DNA from: Streptomyces sp. NBC_01353
GTDB lineage: Bacteria > Actinomycetota > Actinomycetes > Streptomycetales > Streptomycetaceae
DNA length: 64,000 nt
Direction of reading: 5' to 3'
Assembly (NCBI RefSeq): GCF_036237275.1
Contig: NZ_CP108352.1
Span: 620,001-684,000 of the forward strand
Shown here: positions 42,350 to 50,782 of the stretch, one piece after another
Layout of the letters: each line of letters opens with the position of its first letter
Numbering within the stretch: position 1 is the stretch's first letter
Translations under genes and position numbers: made by a program
Notes under the pieces: generated by a model
What the model was told of the DNA's origin: nothing
What the model saw: only the letters and a program-made list of their open reading frames with translations
The model's database searches: none

Positions 42350-43495
42350 TCACCTCAACGGGCGGAAGAAGGCGCGCAGTTCGGCGGCGACCTGCTCGGG
42401 TTCCTCATGGGCCATGAAGTGGCCGCCGCGGCGCGGGGTGCTCCAGTGCCGCAGATCGCGGAAGGTGCGCTCGGCGAGGCTCCGGGGGAAGTCCGCGTAG
42501 GCCGGTTCATGGCTCAGGGTGACCGCGGCGGGAACCTCGACCGGCGGGACGGCCCGGTTGTGGTGGTAGTCGTAGTACTGCCGGAACGACGAACCGATGG
42601 TGCCGGTGGCCCAGTAGAGGGTGGCGACCGTCAGCAGGGTGTCCCGGTCCCAACGGGACTCGAGATCGCCTGCGCAGTCGCTCCAGTCGCGGTACTTGTC
42701 GGCGATCCAGGCGAGAAGGCCGGCCGGCGAGTCCCGTAGGGCGGCGGCGATGGTGTCGGGCCGCGTGCACATGATCTCGCTGTAGCCCTGGTCGCCTTCG
42801 TCGTAGGCAGCGAGCGCGTCGAGGTACGTGCGTTCCACGGAGGTGGGCGGCTGCGCCTCGAAGTCGCCGGTGACGACGGCCGAGGTGATGTGGACTCCGG
42901 CGACCTCGCCGGGGTACAGGGCACCGAGCCACTGCGTCACGCCTCCGCCGATGTCCCCGCCGAAGGCGCCGAAGCGCGCGTACCCGAGGTTCCGGGTCAT
43001 CAGCGTGTGCCAGGTCTCGGCGACCCCGCGGCGGGTGAACGGCCCGGCCGGCAGGGCCGACCAGAGGAATCCGGGCAGCGAGGGGACGACGACGTCGAAG
43101 GCGTCGGCGGGGTCGCCGCCGTGGGCGGCCGGGTCGGCGAGCAGGTCGGCCACGCGCAGCATCTCGACGAAGCTGCTCGGCCAGCCGTGGGAAAGGATCA
43201 GCGGCAGCGGCTCCGGGTCGCCCTCGGCGCGACGGGCACGCAGATGGACGTAGTGCACCGGTCGCCCCGCCACCTGGGCGAGGTGGTGCGGATAGGTGTT
43301 GAGGACCGCCTCCGCCTTCGCCCAGTCGAATCCGTCCGCCCAGTAGGAGACGAGTTCGCGCAGATGCCCGGGGTCGGCGCCCGCCGCCCAGTACGTGGAG
43401 TCGGACGGTTCGGTGAACAGGGTGCGGTTCAGACGGTGACGCAGGTCGTGCAGGACGTCGTCGGACACGGAGATCCGGAAAGGTGTGACGGTCAT
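42350..43495 (-). CDS. epoxide hydrolase (EHN-type alpha/beta hydrolase)
   Basis: 381 aa. The N-terminal EHN domain (FRISVSDDVLHDLRHRLNRT, SYWADGFDWAKAEAVLNTYP) is followed by the hydrolase core: ILSHGWPSSFVEML, FDVVVPSLPGFLWS, nucleophile Asp in AFGGDIGGGVTQWL and a C-terminal HFMAHEEPEQVA with the base histidine. GAAGGAACC precedes the ATG. Detoxifies or processes epoxides; native substrate unknown. A 16-residue leader peptide frame lies 48 nt upstream on the same strand. Confidence 0.9.
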   Translation of the reverse strand: MTVTPFRISVSDDVLHDLRHRLNRTLFTEPSDSTYWAAGADPGHLRELVSYWADGFDWAKAEAVLNTYPHHLAQVAGRPVHYVHLRARRAEGDPEPLPLILSHGWPSSFVEMLRVADLLADPAAHGGDPADAFDVVVPSLPGFLWSALPAGPFTRRGVAETWHTLMTRNLGYARFGAFGGDIGGGVTQWLGALYPGEVAGVHITSAVVTGDFEAQPPTSVERTYLDALAAYDEGDQGYSEIMCTRPDTIAAALRDSPAGLLAWIADKYRDWSDCAGDLESRWDRDTLLTVATLYWATGTIGSSFRQYYDYHHNRAVPPVEVPAAVTLSHEPAYADFPRSLAERTFRDLRHWSTPRRGGHFMAHEEPEQVAAELRAFFRPLR

Positions 43496-43543
43496 GGTTC
43501 CTTCGCTCAGGAGTGCTCGGCCGGCGGGCGCTCCCGGTGCGGG

Positions 43544-43594
43544 TCAGACAGACGCAACGAGGAGGGCCCGTTCACAGTGCGGGGTGTCGTACAT
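43544..43594 (-). CDS. 16-aa leader peptide upstream of the epoxide hydrolase
   Basis: The reverse strand reads MYDTPHCERALLVASV-stop. Its ATG (43594) is preceded at 7 nt by AGGAGGTG (43602-43609), an uninterrupted match to the anti-Shine-Dalgarno, one of the best ribosome sites in the window. The following gene starts 48 nt later. A codon series this short with such a site is most likely a translated leader or coupling peptide. I do not recognise it as a known leader family. Confidence 0.6.
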   Translation of the reverse strand: MYDTPHCERALLVASV

Positions 43595-43668
43595 GCGGGC
43601 TCACCTCCTGGTTCGGCGTGTCCTCCGACCGTACCGGCAGCACCGGAGCGGCGCATCCCGATAAACGA

Positions 43669-43712
43669 CGTCCGGCCGTCCCCGCGACATGGTGCGCGGT
43701 GACGGCCGGACG
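43669..43712 (-). terminator. terminator after the cyclophilin gene
   Basis: CGTCCGGCCGTC (43669-43680) and GACGGCCGGACG (43701-43712) pair perfectly over 12 bp with a 20-nt loop, located 38 nt downstream of the cyclophilin stop. Confidence 0.75.
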
Positions 43713-43750
43713 GAATCCCCTCACGGGGGTGGTACGCGAGCCGGTACTGC

Positions 43751-44248
43751 TCAGGCCTCGACGACGCCGGAAGCGGCGACGGCGATCTTGGCGCTGGTCG
43801 CGCCGGAGCGGGAGCCGAGGGACTCGATCTTCCGGACCAGGTCCTGACCCTCGACGACCTCGCCGAAGACGACGTGCTTGCCGTCGAGCCAGTCGGTCAC
43901 GATGGTGGTGATGAAGAACTGGGAGCCGTTGGTGTTGCGGCCCGCGTTCGCCATCGACAGCAGGAACGGCCGGTCGTGCTTCAGGTTGAAGTTCTCGTCC
44001 GCGAACTTCTCGCCGTAGATGCTCTTGCCACCGGTGCCGTTGCCGTTGGTGAAGTCGCCACCCTGGAGCATGAAGTCCGGGATGACTCGGTGGAACGGCG
44101 AGCCGGCGTAGCCGAAGCCGTGCTCGCCGGTGGCGAGCTCACGGAAGTTCTTGGCCGTCTTCGGGACGACGTCGTCGAACAGCTTGAAGACGATCCGGCC
44201 CGCGGGCTCGTCGTTGATCGTGATGTCGAAATAAACGTTGTTGCTCAT
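43751..44248 (-). CDS. peptidyl-prolyl cis-trans isomerase, cyclophilin A type
   Basis: 165 aa, complete and close to the eukaryotic-type core: [40 protein letters not shown] (catalytic Arg), [20 protein letters not shown] and [15 protein letters not shown], which includes the tryptophan of cyclosporin-sensitive members. Cytoplasmic folding helper. Own terminator at 43669-43712. Confidence 0.96.
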   Translation of the reverse strand: MSNNVYFDITINDEPAGRIVFKLFDDVVPKTAKNFRELATGEHGFGYAGSPFHRVIPDFMLQGGDFTNGNGTGGKSIYGEKFADENFNLKHDRPFLLSMANAGRNTNGSQFFITTIVTDWLDGKHVVFGEVVEGQDLVRKIESLGSRSGATSAKIAVAASGVVEA

Positions 44249-44305
44249 GGGGACATCCTGTCATTCCCGCTCACGCTACGCGCGCACGGGCTGCCCATCG
44301 GAGGG

Positions 44306-44524
44306 TCACAGCTGCCCCCCGGCGCCGGAGGGCAGCTGGACGCCGTCGTCCACGAGCGGGGTGGCCTCCTCCAGGAGGGGGGCGACCGGACTGTCGGTCT
44401 GCAGGAGACCGGTGGTGCCGGCCACGCCGTGGTCGGCCGCGGAGGCGTGCGGCGGCGGGGTGACCAGAGCCGTGACGACACCGGCGGCGAGGGAGGCGAT
44501 GGCGAGCATGCTGCGCTTCTTCAT
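44306..44524 (-). CDS. small secreted protein
   Basis: 72 aa from ATG 44524. Signal peptide MKKRSMLAIASLAAGVVTAL with cleavage near HASA (about residue 29), then a 43-residue acidic, Gly-rich mature part (DHGVAGTTGLLQTDSPVAPL, GVQLPSGAGGQL). No cysteines and no known family. Confidence 0.6.
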   Translation of the reverse strand: MKKRSMLAIASLAAGVVTALVTPPPHASAADHGVAGTTGLLQTDSPVAPLLEEATPLVDDGVQLPSGAGGQL

Positions 44525-44622
44525 GCCCGGGTCAACTGCCGAGAGGCCTGGGGGTTACGGCCTGCGCCCAGGCGGAACAGAGCGCGAAGTTCATTTCATC
44601 CTGATTCCCCATAAAACATCTG

Positions 44623-44636
44623 CAACCGTATGGTTG
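44623..44636. promoter_or_regulatory. short dyad in the promoter of the AMIN-like gene
   Basis: CAACC (44623-44627) and GGTTG (44632-44636) form an inverted repeat around GTAT inside an AT-richer stretch (CCCATAAAACATC before it). It lies about 60 nt upstream of the AMIN-like gene start and may be an operator or part of the promoter. No regulator assigned. Confidence 0.3.
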
Positions 44637-44696
44637 TGGTGGATGTCTTTCCCAGTGACACCGCTGTCCCCGTAGCACCAGGAATTGGGGGACGTC

Positions 44697-45218
44697 ATGC
44701 TTCACCGTCAGAGCCTCGCGGCCGTCGCCGCCGGCATTCTTCTGGCCGCCGGGATCGGTGCCACGATCCCCGCCGGCGCCTCCACGGATCGGTCCCGGGC
44801 GACGACACCGCCCTCGACCTCCCTGGTGGTCAACGCCCGCTGGGGCGGGCACCCCTCCTTCGACCGGCTCGTCGTCGACGTCCGGGGCGCGATGCCCCCG
44901 GTCACCGTGACCCCGGTCGGCGCATTGCACTACGACGGCTCGGGCGAGCGGGTTCCGCTCAAGGGGAAGTACTTCCTGGAGATCCGGTTCTCCCCCGCCG
45001 CCGCACACGACGACTCCGGCCGGTCCGTCTACCAGGGCCCCCGGCTCCTGAAGATCTCCTTGCCCATGCTCAAGGGCGTCGCCCTGACCGGCGACTTCGA
45101 GGGTGTGGTGACCATCGGGGCGGCCTTCGACACCAAACCCACCTACAAGACGTTCACGCTCCACTCTCCCGAGCGCTTCGTGCTCGACATCAACCACCCT
45201 GTCGGCTGCCGGGCCTGA
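44697..45218 (+). CDS. secreted AMIN-like domain protein
   Basis: 173 aa from ATG 44697 (GGGGGAC upstream). Signal peptide to about residue 33 (AAGIGATIPAGAST). The mature part is one beta-rich domain: LVVNARWGGHPSFDRLVVDV, VPLKGKYFLEIRFSPAAAHD, FEGVVTIGAAFDTKPTYKTF, RFVLDINHP, matching the AMIN-like family found in actinobacteria. AMIN domains help localise envelope proteins to cell-wall polymers. Exact role unknown. Confidence 0.8.
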   Translation: MLHRQSLAAVAAGILLAAGIGATIPAGASTDRSRATTPPSTSLVVNARWGGHPSFDRLVVDVRGAMPPVTVTPVGALHYDGSGERVPLKGKYFLEIRFSPAAAHDDSGRSVYQGPRLLKISLPMLKGVALTGDFEGVVTIGAAFDTKPTYKTFTLHSPERFVLDINHPVGCRA

Positions 45219-45226
45219 AGGAAGGC

Positions 45227-45264
45227 GCGCGGCGGGGCACGTCATATGACGTGCCCCGCCGCGC
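45227..45264. terminator. 38-bp perfect palindrome, bidirectional terminator
   Basis: The left arm (45227-45245) begins GCGCGGCGGGGCACG and is mirrored without mismatch by the right arm; the centre is CATATG. It sits 9 nt after the AMIN-like stop and 4 nt beyond the Nudix stop, so it ends both convergent transcripts. Confidence 0.9.
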
Positions 45265-45267
45265 CGC

Positions 45268-45768
45268 TCAGAGGTCGGTGCACGTCTCCACGTACACGGT
45301 CGTGCCGGAACGGCGGGCGCGATCGATCTCGACGAGCCGGGCGAAGCTCGCCGGCGTCATCTCCCGCCGCCACTCGGCCAGGGTCCGCAGACGGAACTCG
45401 CTGTGCTCCTCCGGGTCGAGGACGACGCCGGCCAGCTGCTCGTCCGTCAGGACGCCGCCGTCGAAGACGAATCCGATGTGGTTGGCCGGCCACTCGTCAC
45501 CACGGTCCGACACGAAGTGGGTGCCGAGGAGCCGCGGCTCGCCCTCGAAGACGATCCCGGTCTCCTCGTGGCACTCGCGTACGGCGGTCTCCCACGGGGT
45601 CTCGCCCGGGTCCATGTTGCCGCCCGGCCACTGCCACAGCTCGGTGCTGTAGGTGGCGCGCAACTGGAACGGCCGGCCGCCGGTGTCGGTGAAGTACAGA
45701 CAGGCGTACGCCGTCGCCCTCGGCAGCGTCGCGACGTACTCGGCGGGCGGCAGCCAGGTGTTCGCCAT
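45268..45768 (-). CDS. Nudix hydrolase
   Basis: 166 aa from ATG 45768. The Nudix box is complete: GGNMDPGETPWETAVREC followed by HEETGI. Flanking strands (TAYACLYFTDTGGRPFQLRA, IGFVFDGGVLTDEQLAGVVL) are normal. Hydrolyses a nucleoside diphosphate derivative; specificity not predictable. Confidence 0.9.
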   Translation of the reverse strand: MANTWLPPAEYVATLPRATAYACLYFTDTGGRPFQLRATYSTELWQWPGGNMDPGETPWETAVRECHEETGIVFEGEPRLLGTHFVSDRGDEWPANHIGFVFDGGVLTDEQLAGVVLDPEEHSEFRLRTLAEWRREMTPASFARLVEIDRARRSGTTVYVETCTDL

Positions 45769-45869
45769 GGGGCAGCTCTCTCTTTCGACGGGCGGATGGG
45801 TCATGTCCATCCAACCGGCCGCGAGTGCCCGATTCCGGCGTGCCACGGGTGCGTCACCGGATGGTGTGA

Positions 45870-46541
45870 TCACGGAGTCACGAGACCTGCCTCGTACGCG
45901 ATGATGACCAGCTGGACCCGGTCGCGGGCGTCGAGTTTGGCGAGCAGCCGGGTCACGTAGGTCTTGGCGGTGGCGATGCTGATGACGAGCTGTTCGGCGA
46001 TCTCGGTGTTGGACAGTCCGCCGCCGATGAGGGTCAGGACCTCTCGTTCCCGCTCGGTGATGGAGTCCAGTGCGCGCCGTCGCGGCGGCCCGGACGCGGG
46101 GCGGCCCGCGAAGTCCTCGATGAGACGGCGGGTCACGCTCGGCGCGATGAGGGCATCTCCGGCGGCGACGACGCGGATCGCGGCGAGGATGTCGTCCAGG
46201 CCCATGTCCTTCACGAGGAAGCCGCTCGCGCCGGCGCGCAGCGCACCGTGGACGTAGTCGTCGTCGTCGAACGTGGTGAGGACGAGGACGCGGGTGGATG
46301 CCTGGGCCGCCATGATCCTGCGGGTGGCCTCGATGCCGTCCATCCCGGGCATACGAAGGTCCATCACGATCACGTCGGGGCGGAGGGTCTCGGCCAGCTC
46401 GACCGCTTCCGCTCCGTTGCCGGCCTCCCCCACGACGTCGAGGTCGGGGGCCTCGGCCATGACCATCCGCAGCGCGGTACGGACGAGGGGCTGGTCGTCG
46501 GTGAGGACGACACGAACGACGCCTTCGGCGGGGCCGGTCAT
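45870..46541 (-). CDS. NarL/LuxR-family response regulator
   Basis: 223 aa; the ATG at 46541 overlaps the sensor kinase stop by 4 nt (ATGA). Receiver domain with acidic pocket VVLTDDQPLVR, phospho-acceptor D61 in VIVMDLRMPGMDG, VLVLTTFDDDDYVHGALRAG and the conserved Lys in GFLVKDMG. C-terminal LuxR helix-turn-helix (ITEREREVLTLIGGGLSNTE). Pairs with the histidine kinase just upstream; probable target is the divergent ABC exporter locus, now broken. Confidence 0.94.
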   Translation of the reverse strand: MTGPAEGVVRVVLTDDQPLVRTALRMVMAEAPDLDVVGEAGNGAEAVELAETLRPDVIVMDLRMPGMDGIEATRRIMAAQASTRVLVLTTFDDDDYVHGALRAGASGFLVKDMGLDDILAAIRVVAAGDALIAPSVTRRLIEDFAGRPASGPPRRRALDSITEREREVLTLIGGGLSNTEIAEQLVISIATAKTYVTRLLAKLDARDRVQLVIIAYEAGLVTP

Positions 46542-47734
46542 CGGATCCCTGTCGGTACGGGGAGGCGGGCGGTGACCCGGAAGCCGCCTTCCGGGCGTGG
46601 TGCGGCGGAGAAGTCGCCGTGGAGCAGGGTGACGCGCTCGCGCATACCGACGAGACCGAAGCCCGGTCCTGCGCCGGGGTCGTCGCCCCGTCCGTCGTCG
46701 ACGACCTCGATGAGCAGCTCGTCCTCCTGGGAGTCGACGGTCACCCGGCAGGAGTCGGCGGCCGCGTGGCGCACCACGTTGGTGACGGACTCCTGGATGA
46801 TGCGGAACGCGGAGAGGTCGATGTCCGGGGGCAGCGGCTGCCGTTCGCCGCGCCAACGCACGTCCACCCGGACGCCGGCGGCCGTGGTGGTGGCGGCGAG
46901 GGCCTCGACGTCGGCGAGTCCGGCGGTGGGCTTCAGCGCGGAGCCGTCCGGCTGCTCGTGCTCCCGCAGCGCCCCGAGCATTCGCCGGAGGCCTGACAGT
47001 GTCTCCCGGCCGGCGTTCTCCACGGCGATCATCGCCTCCCGTGCCGCGGCCGGCTGAGTGTCCACGACTCGTGCCGCGGCGCCGGCCTGGAGGGCGATGA
47101 CGCCGATGGAGTGGGCGACCATGTCGTGCATCTCGCGGGCGATCCGCAGCCGCTCGTCCGTGACCGCCTTGACGGCGGCCTGCTCGGCCGCGCCGTCGCG
47201 CGCGGCGCGCGCCTGGTGCGCCGAGCGCCCGAGGAGCCAGGCGACGCACGCGGTGAGGGCCACCGCGATCTCCGCCGACGTGCCGACGCTCCAGCCCTTC
47301 GCCAGGCGGAAGCCGAGGAACGCGGCGAGCACGCCGAGCGCGAGGACGAGCGCGAGGACGCCGGTACGGCGGGGCCGGCCTTCGGCGATGACGTACAACG
47401 CCACCTCGACGGCCAGGAACTGGGGCAGGGGGATCTCTCCGACGCCCAGCGGGACCGTCGCGGTCACCGAGGCGAGGAGCAGCAGGCCGAGCGCGGCCAG
47501 CGGCCGGCCGCGCAGCAGACGGGCACCGACGAGCACCAGCGCGGTGGCGACGGCCAGGAACAGGATGCCGTCCCAGCGGGTGTACAGGACCCCGACCCGG
47601 ACGGCGGGTTCGTCCTCTCCGGGCAACTGCATCCGGATGAGGAAGGTGAAGACCGCGCCCGAGAACCAGGCAACGACCGTCCAGGCGGCGTGTGGTACGC
47701 GTTTGACCAGGGGCAGGGGTGCGGTGGCGGGCAT
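46538..47734 (-). CDS. two-component sensor histidine kinase (HisKA_3 type)
   Basis: 398 aa from ATG 47734. Five or six membrane spans in the first 170 residues (WTVVAWFSGAVFTFLI, ILFLAVATALVLVGARLL, ALGLLLLASVTATVPLG), then dimerisation/phospho-acceptor RLRIAREMHDMVAHSIGVIA and a HATPase_c domain (IIQESVTNVVRHA, EVVDDGRGDDPGAGPGFGLV, GMRERV). No large extracellular sensor, as in intramembrane-sensing kinases that often control neighbouring ABC exporters. Operon with the response regulator. Confidence 0.93.
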   Translation of the reverse strand: MPATAPLPLVKRVPHAAWTVVAWFSGAVFTFLIRMQLPGEDEPAVRVGVLYTRWDGILFLAVATALVLVGARLLRGRPLAALGLLLLASVTATVPLGVGEIPLPQFLAVEVALYVIAEGRPRRTGVLALVLALGVLAAFLGFRLAKGWSVGTSAEIAVALTACVAWLLGRSAHQARAARDGAAEQAAVKAVTDERLRIAREMHDMVAHSIGVIALQAGAAARVVDTQPAAAREAMIAVENAGRETLSGLRRMLGALREHEQPDGSALKPTAGLADVEALAATTTAAGVRVDVRWRGERQPLPPDIDLSAFRIIQESVTNVVRHAAADSCRVTVDSQEDELLIEVVDDGRGDDPGAGPGFGLVGMRERVTLLHGDFSAAPRPEGGFRVTARLPVPTGIR

Positions 47735-47859
47735 GATCACGATCCTAGGCACGCGCCGCCCCGAGGGCATCGGACCTGGGGTGTACATCCCAGGTCGACA
47801 GGTGTCGGCGCAGACTGTCGGCTCCGGTCCGACGACGTGCGAGGGCCGCCACCGACACC

Positions 47860-48190
47860 GTGGTCACCGTGATCGAAGTCAACGAACTCACCAAGCGCTA
47901 CGGCGCCACGACCGCCGTGAACGGGCTGACGTTCACCGTCCGACCCGGTCGCGTCACCGGCTTCCTGGGCCCCAACGGCGCGGGCAAGAGCACCACGTTG
48001 CGGATGGTCCTGGGCCTGCACGCGCCGACGAGCGGCCGTCACCGTCGACGGACGGCCGTTCCGTGACCTGCCGCGCGGACTACGGCACGTCGGTGCCTGC
48101 TCGACGCCGGCGATGTGCACGGCGGACGGGGCGTGGGCGCTGGTCGCCGCCGTGATCACGGTGACGGCGGTGCAGCGACGGGACCAGTGA
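47860..48190 (+). pseudogene. wrecked ABC exporter: ATPase N-terminus fused by deletion to permease C-terminus
   Basis: A GTG at 47860 opens a normal ABC ATPase N-terminus ([20 protein letters not shown], Walker [26 protein letters not shown]). After that the frame breaks: two bases appear lost near 48037, since another frame continues [20 protein letters not shown], and one more is lost before LLDAGDVHGGR. The sequence then passes straight into GAWALVAAVITVTAVQRRDQ-stop (TGA 48188-48190), a hydrophobic span with the tail typical of an ABC-2 permease. Walker B, the signature motif and most of the permease are gone. It lies next to the two-component system that presumably controlled it. Confidence 0.75.
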
Positions 48191-48201
48191 GGGCCCCGGC
48201 C

Positions 48202-49125
48202 TCACCGAAGCTCGTCGTCCGGCAGCTCGCCCGGCAGGTGGTCGATCCGGCGCAGGACCAGGTGTTCGTGGATCAGGCGCCCGACGAGGGCGGCTCCGTA
48301 GACGACGAAGCCGACGCCGACCAGCCAGGACTGCAGTACGAGGACCGTACCGAACTGACCGTACGTCACCGCGTTGGAGGCGATCAGCGGGGAGAAGACG
48401 AACTGGGAGAAGATCCGCAGCCCGAACAGCCCCAGGGCCGTGCAGGCGGCTCCTGGGGCGAGCGCGCGCCAGCGGATGCGGCCGCACAGCAGGAAGCGCT
48501 GGGACCACCAGAAGAAGAGGAAGGCGCCGATGATGTCGCCGACGGCGACGAAGACGGTGACGGTCCTGGAGTCGTTCCGCTCGGGGGCCTCGACGAAGAG
48601 CAGGAGGGCGGCGATGAGGACGGCCAGCCAGACGACGTGGCGCCACATGGTGTGCCAGCGGGCGGTGGGCAGGTCCCAGACCCGTTCGTAGCCGGTCTGC
48701 ACCGCGGATCCGAAGGTCACACCGAACGCGGCGAGCGCGGCGAGGCCGAAGGCGGTGGTGCGCTGCAGTGCCGCCCCCGGCTTGCCGAACAGCTGCTCTA
48801 CCTCCTCCTGCGACACCTCGGAGACGCCGAGGCCCTGGACGAGCCAGCGGGCGAAGCCCTGGCCGCTGGCGAGGTCGGCGGCGGCGACGACGATGAGCAG
48901 GGGGACGAGGGTGAGCAGGCTGAGCGCCGCGAAGCCCATCGCGCGGTGCATGAGCTCCACGTCGCGCCCGCGGTTCCAGGCGAGCCCGAGGACCGAGGTC
49001 AGGACGGACCGATGGAGCCGTTGGAACCAGTGGCCGTGCTCGGTGGGGGCACCGTCGTGGGGCGCACCGGGAGAGGGGGGCATGTCACGGGGAGTACCCG
49101 CCGGGCGCCGTGACCCCTCCGTCAT
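48202..49125 (-). CDS. YihY/BrkB-family inner membrane protein
   Basis: 307 aa from ATG 49125; ATG 49083 is possible, and neither has a clear ribosome site. Six spans, e.g. MGFAALSLLTLVPLLIVVAA, AFGLAALAAFGVTFGSAVQT, VVWLAVLIAALLLFVEA and IIGAFLFFWWSQRFLLCG. The family motif GYERVWDLP precedes span three. Often annotated YhjD/YihY; transport or envelope role not established. Confidence 0.85.
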   Translation of the reverse strand: MTEGSRRPAGTPRDMPPSPGAPHDGAPTEHGHWFQRLHRSVLTSVLGLAWNRGRDVELMHRAMGFAALSLLTLVPLLIVVAAADLASGQGFARWLVQGLGVSEVSQEEVEQLFGKPGAALQRTTAFGLAALAAFGVTFGSAVQTGYERVWDLPTARWHTMWRHVVWLAVLIAALLLFVEAPERNDSRTVTVFVAVGDIIGAFLFFWWSQRFLLCGRIRWRALAPGAACTALGLFGLRIFSQFVFSPLIASNAVTYGQFGTVLVLQSWLVGVGFVVYGAALVGRLIHEHLVLRRIDHLPGELPDDELR

Positions 49126-49162
49126 GCCGCCGAACGGGGGGTACGCGAGGAGGTGGCGGGCT

Positions 49163-49636
49163 TCAGCGGGTGAGCGGTCGGGCACCCGGGCCGGGGCGGA
49201 CGGAGACGTCGCGCGGGCCGAGGGCGGCGTGCTCCTCACCCTGGCACTCGACGACGACGCGGACGGGCGCGCCGCAGCCGGTGTGCCGGATGTCGAGGGA
49301 GGGTCCTTCCGGGTCGGCGGCGTGGGCGTCGCCCCACTGCTTGAGTGCGAGCAGGACGGGCCACAGATCGCGCCCCTTGGGTGTGAGCCGGTACTCGGAG
49401 CGAGTGCGTGTCCCCGGCTCGCGGTAGGGCTCGGCGCGCAGGATGCCTGCGGCCGTCAGCTTGCGCAGCCGGTCGGCGAGGACGGCCTCGGACAGGCCTA
49501 TGTGGCGGCGGAACTCCTCGTAACGGCGTACACCATTGAAGGCGTCCCGGACGATGAGCAGGGACCACTTCTCGCCGACGACGTCGAGCGCACGGCCGAC
49601 CGAGCAGTTCGCGGTGTCCGTCTCCAGCCACTTCAT
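49163..49636 (-). CDS. HxlR-family transcriptional regulator
   Basis: 157 aa from ATG 49636. HxlR winged helix: CSVGRALDVVGEKWSLLIVRDAF, RRYEEFRRHIGLSEAVLADR, LRKLTAAGILRAEPY, SEYRLTPKGRDLWPVLLAL. Cysteine at the start of the DNA-binding domain can act as a redox or electrophile sensor in this family. Divergent from the thioesterase gene 107 nt away, the likely target. The C-terminal 45 residues are an extra beta-rich tail (DIRHTGCGAPVRVVVECQGE). Confidence 0.9.
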   Translation of the reverse strand: MKWLETDTANCSVGRALDVVGEKWSLLIVRDAFNGVRRYEEFRRHIGLSEAVLADRLRKLTAAGILRAEPYREPGTRTRSEYRLTPKGRDLWPVLLALKQWGDAHAADPEGPSLDIRHTGCGAPVRVVVECQGEEHAALGPRDVSVRPGPGARPLTR

Positions 49637-49743
49637 CGCCACACTCTAACCGGCTGGCTTCGTCGTTGACAGTCAGCTGACGGCAGGTCTAGCTTCGATC
49701 TTCACAGCCAGGTGGCGCGGTCGGACGACGGAACGGAACGGGC

Positions 49744-50232
49744 ATGAAGCGGTCACGCACGGTCGAGTGGGAGGACGCCGCGGCCACCGCGAGCGCGGCG
49801 GGGACGATGGCGGGCCTGGACTTCCTGCGGGAGATCGCGGCCGGCCGGCTCCCGGGCGCTCCCCTCGGGGCCCTGTTGGGCTTCTCCCTGGAGGAAGTGG
49901 AGCACGGCCGCGCGGTGTTCGGCTTCGAGCCGGCCGAGGAGCACTACAACCCGATCGGCAGTGTGCACGGGGGCGTGTACGCGACCCTGCTGGACTCGGC
50001 CGCGGGGTGCGCCGTGCATTCGACGCTCCCCCAGGGCATGGCGTACACCTCACTGGACCTGTCGACCCGGTTCCTGCGCCCGATCACCATGGACACGGGG
50101 AAGATCCGTGCGATCGGCACGGTGATGAGCCAGGGCCGCCGCACCGCGCTCGCGGAGGCGGGTCTCTACGACTCCTCCGACCGGCTCCTCGGCCATGCCA
50201 CGAGCACGTGCATGCTGTTCCCGACGGGGTGA
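49744..50232 (+). CDS. PaaI-family hotdog thioesterase
   Basis: 162 aa. Hotdog fold with the PaaI/4HBT motif NPIGSVHGGVYATLLDSAAG, then LSTRFLRPITMDTGKIRAIG and GRRTALAEAGLYD. Hydrolyses an acyl- or aryl-CoA. Divergent from the HxlR regulator, a frequent pairing. Confidence 0.9.
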   Translation: MKRSRTVEWEDAAATASAAGTMAGLDFLREIAAGRLPGAPLGALLGFSLEEVEHGRAVFGFEPAEEHYNPIGSVHGGVYATLLDSAAGCAVHSTLPQGMAYTSLDLSTRFLRPITMDTGKIRAIGTVMSQGRRTALAEAGLYDSSDRLLGHATSTCMLFPTG

Positions 50233-50261
50233 CGCGGGCGATCATCCCGGCGGCGGTGCGT

Positions 50262-50636
50262 TCAGCGTGGTCCCGAGGTGAGGCAGGTACGGGTGCGGGT
50301 GCAGCCGTCGGGTGCGGTGTCCGGGACCCGGGTGGAGGCCTGCAGCGCGGCGCTCACCAGCGTCGCCAGCAGGTCGATGTCGGAGCCCATGTCCAGACGG
50401 ACCGTCACCCAGCCCGATCCGGCGCGCAGCCGGACGGCGCTGGAGCCCAGCAGAGCGGGGCGCAGTTTCGCGATCATGGCTCGGGTGAGGTGGACGTCGG
50501 CCTCGTGCTCGCCGTGGAAGTGCACGATGTCCTGCGTAGGGGTGCGCAGACCGAGTTCGGCGCCGCACTGGGCGCGACCGGGGACCAGCGAGGGCCAGCT
50601 CATCAGACGTTCACCGGCGTGCCGGGCTGTGTTCAT
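50262..50636 (-). CDS. luciferase-domain (DUF5519-like) protein
   Basis: 124 aa from ATG 50636. The sequence WPSLVPGRAQCGAELGLRTP, QDIVHFHGEHEADVHLTRAM and AVRLRAGSGWVTVRLDMGSD follows the small phospholipase/luciferase-like domain seen in DUF5519 proteins. The C-terminus carries a short Cys/Thr/Arg tail. No catalytic assignment possible. Confidence 0.7.
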   Translation of the reverse strand: MNTARHAGERLMSWPSLVPGRAQCGAELGLRTPTQDIVHFHGEHEADVHLTRAMIAKLRPALLGSSAVRLRAGSGWVTVRLDMGSDIDLLATLVSAALQASTRVPDTAPDGCTRTRTCLTSGPR

Positions 50637-50782
50637 ACCCAGGAGCGTGCCGGGGCGGAGGGCCCTGCACAAGCGTCCGGAGGAAAGAATCGCGCCGAGG
50701 CGTGAAACCGATACGTCCCTGGTGACGCACGGCGCGCAGGGGCTCACAAAGCGCCTCGTACCGAGGGCTGTTCGGGAACACC

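Noticed and set aside
35582-43495. Biosynthetic gene cluster around the BBE oxidoreductase and epoxide hydrolase
   Set aside because: No synthase, carrier protein, terpene cyclase or P450 genes nearby; neighbours are ordinary accessory genes.
45870-47249. Long frame fusing the response regulator to an upstream Arg-rich protein
   Set aside because: The upstream part is the kinase gene read in another frame; the regulator has its own ATG at 46541 with the usual ATGA overlap.
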